Counted from the first letter of the stretch, positions 18,965 to 30,764 are shown. The stretch: 64,000 nucleotides of DNA from Oscarella lobularis (GCF_947507565.1 NC_089189.1:434001-498000), one strand, 5' to 3'. The notes: generated by a model from the letters alone, not told the origin. Made by a program: numbers and translations.

Positions 18965-19429
18965 TAGACTGGCGGCGGGCAATGAACGTTATCGACGTTG
19001 TGTGTTTTCTTTCGTTTCAGTTGTCTTTTGTTCGTGCAATTTTATATATGAATTTTCCCCACTCGTTCGACTCACTATTGGCTAGCTCTGTTCTAATAAT
19101 TTGGGAGATATCTAGGTTCTAACTCGTCGTGTGTTCCTGAATAATTCTCTCGTAAGGATTTTTAAATTACGATGCCCGTGGCCGTGTGTATGGGGGAGAT
19201 CGAGGGCTTTGAGGGCGTCTGTGCATCGTCTATCAACTAAACGCTCACCTTTTGGACGCGTCTTTTTCACATTCTTTCCTCCGGCAAGACACTCCGCCAT
19301 CGCGTCGGCCCTGTTTCTAAACGCCCGTATCGTACAATATGATTTGACGTCACGTGCTATGCTATGTTGCATAGACGCTTACAGTGATTGGCTCGGATCG
19401 AAGTGACATCATTCCTCGTCCGTTTAACC
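18965..19429. other. intergenic segment between GFR-alpha-like genes 3 and 4
   Basis: It holds a small remnant of the kinase-B-derived block (TTGTCTTTTGTTCGTGCAATTTTATAT near 19019-19047) and then the conserved upstream block (TAATTCTCTCGTAAGGATTTTT, AAACGCTCACC, GGACGCG). No gene was seen. Confidence 0.5.
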
Positions 19430-20422
19430 ATGACGCCTCTTGTTCTTGTTCTCGCCTTCGCCGCGGTTCTTTTCTCTCCCGCTCAATCAGACGATGCCAT
19501 ACAAGACAAGGCGTGCAATCAGCAGTACCACCCGGATTGTGCCAAAGCCTACCTCAGCGGATCCCCGGCCGACTGCACGTCCCAATGCAATGCGTCTCTC
19601 TCCGACGACATTGTAAGTCAACCGGTGTGCTCTACTGGTCAACGAAACCTCATCAAAGCTTGCTTCGGTAAGAACGAACGAAGAGGCTATTCGAAATTCT
19701 CATGCGCTAACCGCAAGGGCGGGTGACGCGACGGGGGGAGGCGCTGGGCGTGGGTGTAGCACGAATCTCGCACCGGACGGTTGGGTTCGATTCCCAACGG
19801 TGTCGAAATTTTTCTTTCTTTTACAGTAGAACGCGACCAATTAATCCGCGTGGGAGTTGGGGCTAGAGGGATTGGGGGTCGCGTGCATTAATTAGTAGTA
19901 TACAACAACGACCCTCTCTAAATTTAGCATAAGAATAGGGAGGGTCATTGGAAACGCCACTATTTAATTAATGAAGACAACTTTTTAGGTAAATCTGTTC
20001 AGGCTACATCTTGCGGGCACTTTGGCGCCGACTGCAATGGCAACAGCGCATGTGCTGCGGCCTCGCTAGGTTATCTCGCAAATTGTGGCCACGTTCTTGC
20101 CAGCGGAAGACCAGCCGACTGCACAAACGCTTGTCGACTGAGCTATAATGCTCTGCTGGCTATAGAGCCCGGATTTCGATCGTGCTCGTGCGATGGGGAA
20201 CCGTTGTGCGAAACAGCACGGAAAAATATCCAAGCAGGATGTGAGTAGAATCGATAGGGGAACTTATGAAGTCTTATGAAAAAAATTATACTCGCAGGTT
20301 TTACTGAGGAAGACGGGTCCACTGCAATGTGTGGAGTCGAGAGAATGACCGCCATTGCGACGATCATTGTCACCTTCCTCTTCGCCTACTGGCTCGGCAG
20401 TAGACGACGCCCTGCTAATTGA
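19430..20422 (+). CDS. GFR-alpha-like Cys-rich protein 4, two modules, altered C-terminus
   Basis: Exons 19430-19667, 19989-20240 and 20298-20422 join to 204 aa. Module A is strongly reduced (no first CSYA segment and no CxC), while module B is complete. The last exon gives a hydrophobic segment (TAIATIIVTFLFAYWLG) and continues to SRRRPAN. The TAG that ends gene 1 after FLAY reads TGG here, so translation runs ten residues further and ends in a basic tail. That would favour a real TM helix over a GPI signal. Intron 1 (321 bp) is longer than in the relatives and contains a tRNA-like segment. Confidence 0.65.
19745..19801 (+). repeat. tRNA-related fragment (SINE-like?) in intron 1 of GFR-alpha-like gene 4
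   Basis: GGGTGTAGCACGA resembles a pol III A box, and GGTTCGATTCC fits the B-box consensus exactly and sits in a TTGGG/CCCAA stem. The acceptor stem does not pair convincingly over seven bases, so this is not called a functional tRNA. The surrounding intron is longer than in all paralogues, consistent with an insertion. Confidence 0.3.
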
Positions 20423-20502
20423 ATAGACTGGCGGTGGGCAATGAACGTTATCACAAAGTTGTGTTGTTTGAAATAAAAGAGAGTTAGCCTCGACGAATTT
20501 TC

Positions 20503-20581
20503 TTGAAAGTAGCCTCGCGTTGCCAGGCCCTTTTGATAAACCGTGACCGGGGGAAAAAGGGTCACGCGAGGCTACTTTGAA
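20503..20581. repeat. inverted repeat with 18-bp arms
   Basis: TTGAAAGTAGCCTCGCGT at 20503-20520 faces ACGCGAGGCTACTTTGAA at 20564-20581, pairing at 17 of 18 positions. An inner GTGACC/GGTCAC pair lies between them. One arm alone (TTTGAAAGTAGCCTCGCGTT) also occurs at about 14212 and 17450 inside the kinase relics. Confidence 0.7.
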
Positions 20582-20653
20582 AGTGTAGGACTGACTGTAT
20601 GTACTAGTGGGGTGTCTGACCAGAGAGCCCTTATGGTGTTAATTACCTGTCCA

Positions 20654-21000
20654 TGACGTCGTTTTCATTCGCCGTTCTCGCCTTCGCTCTTTTCTCCTCC
20701 GCGTTGCTGACTGCTTCGGCGAACGCTGTGGCGAAGCCATCGTAGATGCCTGCGAGAGAGAAAGTCATCGAAACTGGATCGATGGCTAACTGCACAGCCT
20801 CTCGTATTGATACCTTGATATGGACTTGGATATGCGTCCCGACGATCAGTGCATGAAAACCAAGAGGAGTTTAGAAATGCTTGGGTAAAGTTAACTGCTA
20901 AATATTATAGCTCAATGCTATGATTTTGCTTTGTAGCTAACGGTGGAGCCAAGAGACTGAAGAGAGCGACTTCGATTGCAGCCGTTCAACGTTCGCTCAA
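20654..21000 (+). pseudogene. relic of a GFR-alpha-like gene
   Basis: It starts with a typical signal peptide (MTSFSFAVLAFALFSS) at 20654, but an in-frame TAG follows after some 30 codons. Scattered Cys-module remnants appear in other frames (a CGEAIVDAC stretch, and TGCACAGCCTCTCG). A diverged tail-exon region (GCTAACGGTGGAGCCAAGAGA) sits near 20936. No spliced reading frame could be assembled. Confidence 0.6.
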
Positions 21001-21133
21001 TGTTTTCGTTTTTTGTTTGTCTTTAGTTGAAATAAAGGAGGGACCCACTCCGAATCCGGGTTCGAACGATTAGTTACACAACGCCTTTGTATCTCTAGAG
21101 AATCGGCACTTACCCACATCAGTCGAACGCGTC

Positions 21134-22971
21134 ATGACGCCGTCGCTTTCCTTCGCTGTTCTCGCCTTCGCCGCCGCGGCGCTCGTTCTTTTCTCCCCCG
21201 CAATCGCCGCTCCGGCGAACTGCTCCTACGCGGCAATCAAATGCATGCAAAACAACGCGTGCAATCAAAGTTTTCATCAGTACAACGCGGCGTGTGCAAG
21301 CGCTTACGCTAGCGGACTCTCGTCCAACTGCACGTCCCAATGCAATACGTCTCTCGCCGAAGCCATTCGACTCGAACCGGCTCTCAGCGATTGCGAGTGC
21401 ACCGACTACGCCTGCTCGATCGGACAACGAAACCTCGTCAAAGCCTGCTACGGTAAGCCTCCTTTTCTAAAACGCTACCTGTACGGGTCGAAATTTCTTC
21501 GCGGCGAAAAGGGGCCACACCCTGTGCAAAAATGCGCCTTCTCACGCCTCTAAGGCAGAGAAAGCCCAAACAAAAGGTCGTGTGTCGGCATGCGATACCC
21601 GGAAGGGGGGAGGAGACTGACGCAGAACTTCCGTCTATACCCCACAACTAATTTTATCTTTTAGATATCACTGTTCCGGCGAAATTTTGCGCTGATTTCT
21701 CAGCCGACTGCCTTGGCGATAGCGCGTGTGCTACGGTCTTGCAAAACTATCTATCGAATTGCGGTGCCGTTCTCGGCAGCGGAAAACAAGCCGATTGCTC
21801 GGACGCTTGTCGCACAAGCTTGAACGCTCTTCTAACGACACAACCGGCGTTTCGAACGTGCCCGTGCGGCGGAGACCCCATGTGCGATGGGCCACAGAAA
21901 AATATCCAAGCAGGATGTGAGTACTGTAATCGATAGGAAACTTAATTTAAAAAATAATCATATATCGCAGGTTTTACGTGCGACGTCATCGGACAGTACT
22001 GCTACGATGACCTGACGTGTCGCCCGTTGGTAACGAATTATACGACAGACTGCGGGACTCTTCTCTCGGGAGCGACAATGACCTGTTCGAAAGATTGTCT
22101 CGACAGTACCAATGCATTGGTCGCTGCGGAGCCCACTCTAAGCACATGCCAGTGCGCTATGGGCAACTCTAACTGCACTATTGAACAGACTCGACTGGCC
22201 TCGTGTTACGGTAAGTCCTTAGAAAAAACCCCCGACTCTCTTAGACTATTTGCTCTATCTATGACAGCGACGCCGGGATCGTGCGCGCACGCGTCGGCGG
22301 TGTGTCGAACCGATGTCACGTGCAATGCCGCTCTTCAAACGTACCTGACCGAATGTGAAAAACTTTTCGATTCGGGTGCCGCCGCTGACTGCACGACGAA
22401 ATGCCGGGATAGTTTGAACAACTTGCTCACGGTTGATCCCAGCTTTATCAACTGCTCCTGCGCTGGGGATGCGGAGTGCATAATGGATCAGACGAATCTG
22501 GAAAAGGGTTGCTATGGTGAGGCGATCGGTTTATTATTATTAATTCAATATGTACTTTTTTATTTCAAGAGGGCAATCGTTTGTGTTCGAAACTTTACGC
22601 TGACTGCAGCGATAAACCGTGTGGGGATCAAATTGATGCCTACTTGAACGCCTGCAGCAAACTCATTGCAAGTGGAGCTAAAGCGGACTGCACGCCCGAT
22701 TGCCTTAGCAAATTGACAGTGGCAACGCAATCGATATCGGGCCTAAGTACGTGCGTTTGCCCTACGGCCGACAAAGCATGCATGATGAGTCAGCAGAATT
22801 TCAAAGATGCTGAATGCTACTATCATGGTAAAGGGCATCGAGTATAACGCTATAAATTATCTTTTGCTTTCTATTTCAGCAACTGAAGGGCCCACTCCAA
22901 CTGATGGAACCGAGAGAGCGTCTGTTTTCGCTCTTACTTGGATCGTCGCCGTGTTCTTTCTTGCCTACTAG
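21134..22971 (+). CDS. GFR-alpha-like Cys-rich protein 5, five modules
   Basis: Exons 21134-21452, 21665-21916, 21971-22210, 22268-22516, 22570-22827 and 22880-22971 join to 469 aa. A signal peptide (LSFAVLAFAAAALVLFSPA) is followed by modules A-E, one per phase-1 exon, each with about ten Cys including a central CxC, and a hydrophobic tail (VFALTWIVAVFFLAY) typical of a GPI signal or TM anchor. This is the cleanest single ABCDE copy and probably resembles the ancestral unit. By analogy with GFR-alpha it could be a co-receptor subunit, but no ligand or kinase partner can be deduced from sequence. Confidence 0.75.
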
Positions 22972-23212
22972 CGTGGGCTGGAGTCTGAGGCAGTGAACTT
23001 GACGTTAGATGTTTTTTATCTGTTGTCGTTGTCTTGCTGGATGTGGATGTCGAGTGATGAGAAGAATTGATGTGCACCTAAGTACCTACCGTTGCATTGT
23101 GACGTAACAAACGACCGATCCTCGTCTCCGTGGAAACCGCGGAAAGCCCCTGATGCATACACGTCATTTCGATTAAATAAATTAATCAAGGGGCACGTCT
23201 TTTTAGAGGGTG

Positions 23213-26200
23213 TCTCGAATACGAGCGGCGGTCGAGTGCTCAGACGACGAATCGGGAAGCAGAAAAGCGGCGGAATCCGCCAGAGCCTTCAGCGCATCGA
23301 AATCGTCCTCGCTCTCGATCATAACAGCCTAGAAACGTTTCCCCCCGCTAAAGTATCAATATCCAAACGTCGCCTAATACTCACGTCAAACGAGCGTACG
23401 AATTGAAGCACCCCGGGCGGAAATTGGACGATGAGCTCGAGCGAACGCGCCTTATTCGTCTCGTTTCTCATCGCCCCGGCTAAACGTCGACCGAGAACGG
23501 GCAGCAAAGCGCGACCCAACGCAATGCGATCGCGAACGGCGAACTGAACCTAGGGAAAAACCGACGTCAACGCTCGGGATCTTGATCGCAGGTAGGGGAC
23601 CCCGTACTTCGCGCGCGTGCGCGTCGCGACGTCGCGTGTACAACTCGACGACGTGATGACGTCGCGCGACGTCCGGATCGACGCGAAATGCGTCGGCGGC
23701 GAGCTCGACGGCGACGTCCGGCCACGCGTTGCCGACGGCGGGAAAATCGCACGAGGCGACGACAATTAGGGAGAGAAACTATACGTAGGGAAAAACGCAC
23801 GTGCCGCCACGTGACGTCATAATTTTTTTCTAACTTTTTCTATTTCGTTGAGACGGTTAGTCCCTGGGTCGGCGAGATCGACGTCAGGCGAGTCGCTCGT
23901 TAGATCCGTAAAAAACATTTCGCTTATCTAAGTACACGTAAGAGATATACGGGCGATTTCTATACGTAAGCCACATACACGTATAGGGAGGTAAAGACAC
24001 AGCCTGATACTAAGAGGGGACTTCGAAAAAACCTTTCTTTACAAAAGCTCTTAAATTTCACTGACATACTCAAATTCAAAATTTTAAATTTTCATTATTT
24101 ACAGGGACGATTCATAAGTAAAGGAAGGTAAAGATACTAAGGCATAAGAGGAGGAACCTCGAAAAACATTCTCTGGCCTACTTAAACTCAATATTTTAAA
24201 TTATTAATTATTTACCGGACCGGGGCGATTTATCGTCTACATTTCTTTACCTTGGGATCGAATAGAGTCGACGGGCGAACGGACTTGAGTTGCAGTGCGA
24301 CAATCGCGTGAAGAACGGTGACGAGATGATAGTGAATAGAGACTCGATTCGCGTTGCACGGCTTCCCGCCAGCCGCCAAAACTTTCCTCCACAATCCCTC
24401 ATCCTCAATAGAACTACAAAAAATTCAATTTCCCGAAATTTCAACTAACTCTATACTACATACGAATCGGGATGCCAAAGCGATTCGCCTCTAAAAATAG
24501 GAGTCGGGATATCGCCTTCGTTTTCGATCATGTCTAGTGACGAGTTCTATTAAATAAATATAAAAAAAACTTGTTTATTTATCAGCTATTCGTGTCTACT
24601 GACTCTGAGATCTAGTAGGACAGACTGGACGACTTTGAGAACGGACGGCAAGGCGTCGGAGCTCAATTTAACGAACTTAAAATCGAGATAAAGGCCGGTG
24701 TTCAAGCGGAACCGTGCCTTGTCTACGTATACCTTTCTACTCAGACGATCTTTGGGCGATTTTCCTACCTAGAAAACAAGGAATATTCTAAAGAGAACCA
24801 CGCTAGAAACTATTCTATTCGCACTTTCTCAATAAGAGCTAAAAGCTCGGAAACTATTTTTAAAAATATTTCGTTCCACAAAACGACGGACAATCCTACG
24901 GGAAAATTTTTAATTCAAACACTAATTCAATGTCTTGAGATCACCTATTCTTAATAGCAACGACTCAAAAGCCGTCAAATGACCCAGAGCGACGTCGAGA
25001 AGCTCAGTATCCTTCCCAAACAATTAAATAAATACCTCCAATCGGAATTCCTTACGTCAGAATTCATCTTCCACGCGTTGACGGCCTCCCAAGCGGCGTA
25101 CACGTGCAGCGAATCGCCTCGCAAAGTATACGGAAATCGTCCTCGCAGAGAATCCAACTCGAAACGGAATCGTCGCTCGTCTGACGTCAGCCGATCGGGG
25201 GCCAACTCCGGTTCGTCTTCCGCCGTCGTCGTCGACGTTTCGGCGTCGACGACTCGCGCGTCGAAACGTCGCGCGACGAGACGACGAGCGACGAGACGCG
25301 CGAAAACGTCGGCGACGTTCGCGTTTAGGAGACGAGCGACGGAGAGCGTGTCTTCGCCGCTCGGTCGCCCGATTAGACACGCGAGAGCGACGAGATCCTC
25401 GAGACGGCGTACGAGAACGTCCCAGAGTTCGATATCGATGGACAGGGCCTCCCAATCGTCTTCATCCTCGATTAAAACGCGATAGAGTCGACGGGGGAAG
25501 TCGTGGACGGGTTCGTTTTACTTCGGTTTGGTCGGATTTCGCTACGTTCGCGCACGATAGAGAAACGAGGAGACTTTCGTATAGACGCGACGAGGATTGG
25601 ATTTTGTCGTGCCAGGGACGCCACCACGACGTCGAGGACGACAAACTGTCTTCCCCAGGGATCATTTTTTCTAAAGCAGAGGCCTCAATTAGTCTAAAAA
25701 TGAGGACCGTCATTACAAAGTAAGGTACTGTTATTACAAATACAAAAATTGGAACTGTTATTTATTACAAATACAAAAACGCTGGAAAATTTCAAACGAT
25801 GGAAAATTTCGAACGCTTGAAAATTTCAAACGATGGAAAGTTTCGAACGCTGGAAAATTTCGAACGCTTGGAAATTTCGAACGCTGGAAAATTTCGAACG
25901 CTGGGAAATTTCGAACGCTGGAAAATTCCCAACGCTGGAAAATTCCCAACGCTGTCTAAACCTGAAAAGCTTATTATTTCTAAAGCAGAGGCCTCTTCTC
26001 TAAACCTGAGGCCTCTTTATTTCTAAACTTGAGGGCTCATTATTCGTACAGCTGAGGCGAACGCGAATCGATTTTTTACCTTGATATGACGATAATCGTT
26101 TGATGAGTTCAACTAATCGTTCGAGGGACTCGGCGTCGTCGTGATCGAAGAGTCGACCCGATAGCGACGCGCAAATAAGAAGATTCTAGTCGAAAAATCC

Positions 26201-29200
26201 CTAAAATCGCCTATAGATCGTTCAATTTACCATAGAATCGTCGGCGCTTATGTGACACTCCTCCAACGCTGAGAGAAGATCGTCAAGGGAAACGGAGCCC
26301 TCAAGAGCAGGCTAGAACCGACGTACAAAGCAAAAAAATAGCCAAAATCACGTTACAGTACCTTAAACAGAAACAACCCTACAAAAAATCGTTATTTAAA
26401 TATTAAAATTATTTAATTAAATACCTAAAATCGCCTTATTGGCTTTGCTCGAAACGAGGCCACGAAATCCGAGCTCCTCCTCCCCTTCATCGCTTATTTC
26501 GAAATATTTTAAAAAGTCGACAAGGCCCACGATCGAGTCGGCGCTCGTCGCGACGAATTGCCGTAGCTCCAGCTCGGCGTACGTCGAAAGGAGAGCGCAG
26601 ATTTCGACGGCACGGTGCGACGTCAAACCGAACGCGAGCACGTAAAACTACGAATCAAAATCAATGAATCTACGAGCCCTAGTTCGTCTCGCGAGACGCT
26701 CGCCTCGCTTAAATCTTCGTCCGATCGTTCGGACGACTTCGCGAGCGACGAAGACGCCGACACCTTTACGTAGAGACCTATTAATCCCATTCTAAACTCG
26801 CAGACGGTGCTGAGAGCGGAAAAGCCGTCGTCTCGTTCTCCGGAAAACGTTTTTCCTTGGAGATAATGTCGAAATGATCTTTTATTCGATTTTGAGGCTC
26901 CTACCTGCTGCTAGACTGAGTGCGCCGTCTCGAACGCTCATAAAAGCGCTGAGAAGATCCGTTGACGCCAACGACGACGTTTCTAGACTAGCTACAGCCT
27001 AGGAGAGCCTATCCTCGCAAAGAACACGCCTCCCAACTATTCAACAACACCTTTTTTAAGCATTCAAGCGATATGATTTCTCTCGCAAGCTGACACAGCA
27101 AAGACACGTCAGCTAAGGACATAATAAACAGGGGAACCTCTATTTGTTTCGTTTCCATTGCCTTTAGCGAGTGCCTGTTTGAATTGATTCAGTGTGTGCT
27201 TATCCGCCAATAGAGCGCGATCACTTCCACTACGAATACGAGTCTTTATAGATGAGAAAACGAAGCGCTAGTCGCTCGATTACCTCATTGTGCAATAGAA
27301 GGGAATTCTAAACGCGTTTAGGCTACCATCAGGCTGAAGCAAGACGCACTGGCACGGATATAAACCCTTTTGCACGCCAACTACGCCTTGGCCCTGATAC
27401 AGTAACCTAGAGGGGGACAATGAGGAGTTTTTCTAGGCGAGAAAGAAAGGCTACCGGCATTTTTTCCCCACGTTAAAAGCGGCCACTCTTTCGGCTCTAT
27501 TTACAGGCCAGACCTTCGGGGGGAAGAGCGCTCTTTCGAGGGAGAAACTGCGACGCGCGTTTCTACCTCAACAATGCCTCGTCTCGGCGCGTAGATCACA
27601 ACAAACGTCGCCAATCGACCGACGTGGGATCGCGGATCGTCGGAATCCTCGCGCGACGTACAAAAGCCGCACTGCGCTTCGCGATAACCTCGATAAAAAA
27701 TCCTCCAGGGACTTTTTTCGAAGGCTACGGGTCTCCCTTACCTTTCCAGATTCTTACCAATGTGAATTGATTGACGTCGAGTAACATTACGCGACCGAAT
27801 TCGTCGACGGTTAGAGCGAGCGTCCAGCAGGGCGACAGATGAATTGTCGTCACGGTGCGTCGCGGATCCGAGAGTCCGACGGCGAGCGGAATCGGCGTCG
27901 AAGGAGTCGTCCTATTGGCTTTCTCCTCGACGGATTTGGACGACTTTGGGTCGGCGGACGCGGAGGAGGAAGAGCCCCAAAGCCAGCCGGTAACACTAGC
28001 CAAAAATACAGAAGTTTACGTAAGATTGGGCAATTTAACGTATTTTAAGGTGTTTTCTATAGTGAAAAGAAGAACGTTCAAACCCCTTGAACTCCTTGGA
28101 CGTTCGAACAGAAGAATTGTCTAAGTATTGTTATTTTTCGAGAAGATAGAGTCATTTTAAAAACGTATTTCAAAGGTGTTCTCTATAGAAAAAAGTATTG
28201 TTTACAAATCGCAATTTACTGCACGTTTTAAAGCGTTCTCTATCGTAGTAAAACTCCTAAAGGACGGGGGGCAATTTTAACTAGAGAAACCCACTTGTAA
28301 AGACGCAAGAAATCGTACAATTTCTACTCCATCTTACGTCGATATAGGCAGTCGCGACATGACGACCGATTTCAATTTACTAGCAACGGCGACGGCGACG
28401 TCAGCCAACTGAGGTTCCCCCAAATCCTTCACACAAAATAAAAAACCCTCAAACAAACCCAACCTAAAAAACCAATACCCCTTACATGCGACGCCTTATA
28501 GAGACCAATCATGGGATTAACTCCGACGGCAATGAAGCGATGCGACGCCGCCGGCGTCGAACGAACCGTCGTGTTATAACCGCCGAGCGTCGACGCGTCT
28601 TTGAGGTAGTCGTAGAGAGAGTCGGTTGCCATGCCGCAGCTGTCGATGTCGTTCACTTTGTCGTGTTTTTCCAAGTCCCATTTCTTGTATGTAAGTCGGA
28701 GATAGTCGGCGACGTCTGGACTCGCGTGGGTAGCTAGGATAAAAAGGAACTTGACTTTTTAACAGTGATGCGTGATCCTAGGTACCCCTGTGATCCCAGA
28801 TGCTCCTATACTCCCAGATGCCCCTGTGATCACAGATCCCTTGTGATCACAGATCCCTTGTGATCACAAATCCCTTGTGATCATAAATCCCTTGTGATCA
28901 CAGATCCCCTTGTGATCACAAATCCCTTGTGATCACAAATCCCTTGTGATCACAGATCCCCTTGCGATCACAAATACCCTGTGATCACAAATACCCTGTG
29001 ATCACAAATACCCTGTGATCACAGATCCCCTGTGATCACAGATCCCTTGTGATCACAGATCCCTTGTGATCACAAATACCCTGTGATCACAAATACAGGG
29101 TCCTGCCGAGAATTTTTTCAGTGTGGGAAGAAGGTCTGGAAAATTGTCCAAGACACTTTTATGAATCGTCTAAGGCAAAATTGTCTTGGACCATTTTCAA

Positions 29201-30739
29201 AACTGTCTTGGACCATATTTAAAACCATTTTAAAAATTGTCTTGAACGTTTGAACGGGAAGAAGGCAAAGGCATAGGGAGAAGGCAAAGGCATACGGAGA
29301 AGGCAAAGGCATAGGAAGAAGGCAAAGGCATAGGGAAAAGGCAAAAGGCAAAGGCAAAAGGCAAAAGGCAAAGGGAAAAGGCAAAAGGCAAAGGGAAAAG
29401 GCAAAAGGCATAGGGAAAAGGCAAAAGGCAAAGGCAAAAGGCAAAAGGCATAGGGAAAAGGCAAAAGGCATAGGGAGAAGGCAAAAGGCATAGGGAGAAG
29501 ACAAAAGGCATAGGAGAAGGCAAAAGGCATAGGGACAAGGCAAAAGGCATAGGGACAAGGCAAAAGGCATAGGGAGAAGGCAAAGGGCATAGGAGAAGGC
29601 AAAGGGCATAGGAGAAGGCAAAGGCATAGGGAGAAGGCAAAAGGCATAGGGAGAAGGCAAACGGCATAACGTTTTAGTAGTGTATGGGTCGGCGATAGGC
29701 GAGTGAGGGTCGGGGCCGACCCATGCCGACCCACGTGGGCAGAACCCTGCAAATACCCTGTGATCACAGATCTCTTGTGATCACAAATCCCGTTGTGATC
29801 ACAGATCCCCTTGTGATCACAAATACCCTGTGATCACAAATACTCCTGTGATCACAGAACCCCTGTGAAAATACCCCTGTGATCGCAGAACCCCTCTTAC
29901 TAAATATCTTTTTTACCCGAAACTCAGTAGGTAAGAGGGATAATGCGAGCCCACGGAGAATGCGAGAGTTTGCGGTAGATAACCCTAGCAACGACGCATG
30001 CGCGTTTGAAAGTCTGCCCTGCCGATTTTCTTACCCTGACTTGTCTGCCGCTTGCACACATGAAGCATCTGCACCAAATGCAATCCTTCTACGCTAACCA
30101 AAGCCGAACGATACAATATAAGCAAAGATTCGCTCTAAACAAAATTCCAATAATAAATACTATTCAATTAATAAGAATAAGTCATTTCGCCTCACGTCGG
30201 ATCCTCCCTTCGCTTGGCTCATTCCCGTGTGACCCCTACCCTTCAATTTGACGACGACGCCTTCGTGCATCGTTTGGCTGAGCAGGAGTCGCCCGTTCTC
30301 GTCGTAAAATCGCACGGAACCGTCTCGAAAACCAATCGCAACGCAAGTCCACGTTTTCGGTCGATTTTTCGACGTTTTGTCGTCGAGAACGGCCAATTCC
30401 AGCGTTTCGATGCACGTCGCTTCATAATCTGACGTGTGGATCGATTGCTCGCGTTTATTTTCGTTTTTTTTCGCTTACCGATTTCTTCTGTCCACGTTTT
30501 CGTCTCGTTCTCGCCGATTTTCGTTAGCGAGAGTCGATTTTTTATGTCGAACGATGCCAGTAGAGATCCTTTCGGCGAGATCGAGGCGAGATGAGACGGA
30601 GGAAAGGCGATTTCGCGCTAAAAGTAAGCTGTGATCCCGAAAGAGGCCTCACTTGTCCACTTACTTCCTGATTCGCTTCGCGTTGCGTCGAAACGTCGAT
30701 GACGCATCGAGGAACAATTTCTACAGCACTCCTATCCAT
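23213..30739 (-). CDS. RAB3GAP2: Rab3 GTPase-activating protein non-catalytic subunit
   Basis: This is the regulatory subunit of the Rab3GAP complex, which also serves as a Rab18 GEF at the ER. Exons read upstream to downstream include 30665-30739, 30479-30617, 30196-30428, 30035-30134, 28486-28733, 28338-28408 and 27742-27995, then more down to a TAA at 23213. Family hallmarks are GFRDGSVRFYDENGRLLLSQ, TYKKWDLEKHDKVNDIDS, HLSPCWTLALTVDEFGRVML with a following IWKG, VVIYAPRRGI, DWEALSIDIELWDVLVRRLE, and a C-terminal exon with GRALLPVLGRR. The order matches vertebrate RAB3GAP2 throughout, so the gene looks complete. The junction near 27500-27560 could not be fixed with consensus GT-AG sites. 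Introns hold minisatellites and a transposon-like insertion. The start codon lies only 25 bp from the next gene on the other strand. Confidence 0.88.
23816..24966. other. RAB3GAP2 3' half, exons not individually resolved
   Basis: Minus-strand coding segments alternate with AT-rich introns here. Two near-copies of GAGGTAAAGACAC/GGAAGGTAAAGATAC with ACTAAG.. and CCTCGAAAAA sit at about 23990 and 24125, a short diverged direct repeat in an intron. Confidence 0.4.
25780..25960. repeat. tandem repeat, about 17 bp (GAAAATTTCGAACGCTG)
   Basis: Roughly ten units with point changes (CAAACGATG and CCCAACGCTG variants) lie in an intron of RAB3GAP2. Long open frames on both strands are by-products of the repeat. 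Confidence 0.85.
28795..29095. repeat. minisatellite built on the palindrome TGTGATCACA
   Basis: Units of 17-19 bp (TGTGATCACAAATCCCT, ...AGATCCCT, ...AATACCC) run from about 28820 to 29095 and resume at 29756-29885 beyond an inserted element. Each unit contains the perfect 10-bp palindrome TGTGATCACA. The array lies in the large RAB3GAP2 intron between exons 30035-30134 and 28486-28733. Confidence 0.9.
29096..29749. mobile_element. non-autonomous DNA-transposon-like insertion with terminal inverted repeats
   Basis: The left end, CAGGGTCCTGCCG, is an imperfect inverted match of the right end, GGGCAGAACCCTG. The direct repeat CAAATA flanks both sides (29090-29095 and 29750-29755), fitting a target-site duplication within the surrounding minisatellite unit. 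CAGGG-type ends suggest a hAT-like element. There is no transposase; the interior is mainly a purine-rich repeat. Confidence 0.55.
29262..29668. repeat. purine-rich tandem repeat (AAGGCAAAAGGCATAGGG units)
   Basis: About 400 bp of 18-20-bp units made of AAGGCAAAAGGCA(T/A)AGGGA/G variants with strong strand asymmetry (very few T on the + strand). It forms the body of the inserted element. All three minus frames stay open because of composition and unit length; none is treated as a gene. Confidence 0.9.
29756..29890. repeat. continuation of the TGTGATCACA minisatellite
   Basis: About six further units of the 28795-29095 array resume immediately after the inserted element and degenerate toward 29885. 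Confidence 0.85.
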
Positions 30740-30764
30740 GAATTAGGGAAAAAAAGAAGATCAC
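30740..30764. promoter_or_regulatory. very short head-to-head intergenic region
   Basis: Only 25 bp separate the RAB3GAP2 start codon (-) from the first ATG of the next gene (+), or 58 bp if the second ATG at 30798 is used. The two transcripts must share a bidirectional promoter, have overlapping 5' ends, or start within the coding region shown. Confidence 0.5.

Noticed and set aside
19745-19801. Functional tRNA gene
   Set aside because: B box and T arm are good but the acceptor stem does not pair; kept only as a tRNA-related fragment.
29118-29767. Minus-strand open frames of 145-182 codons rich in PYAFCLLP/PMPFAFS
   Set aside because: Products of the purine-rich minisatellite inside a RAB3GAP2 intron; open in all three frames.
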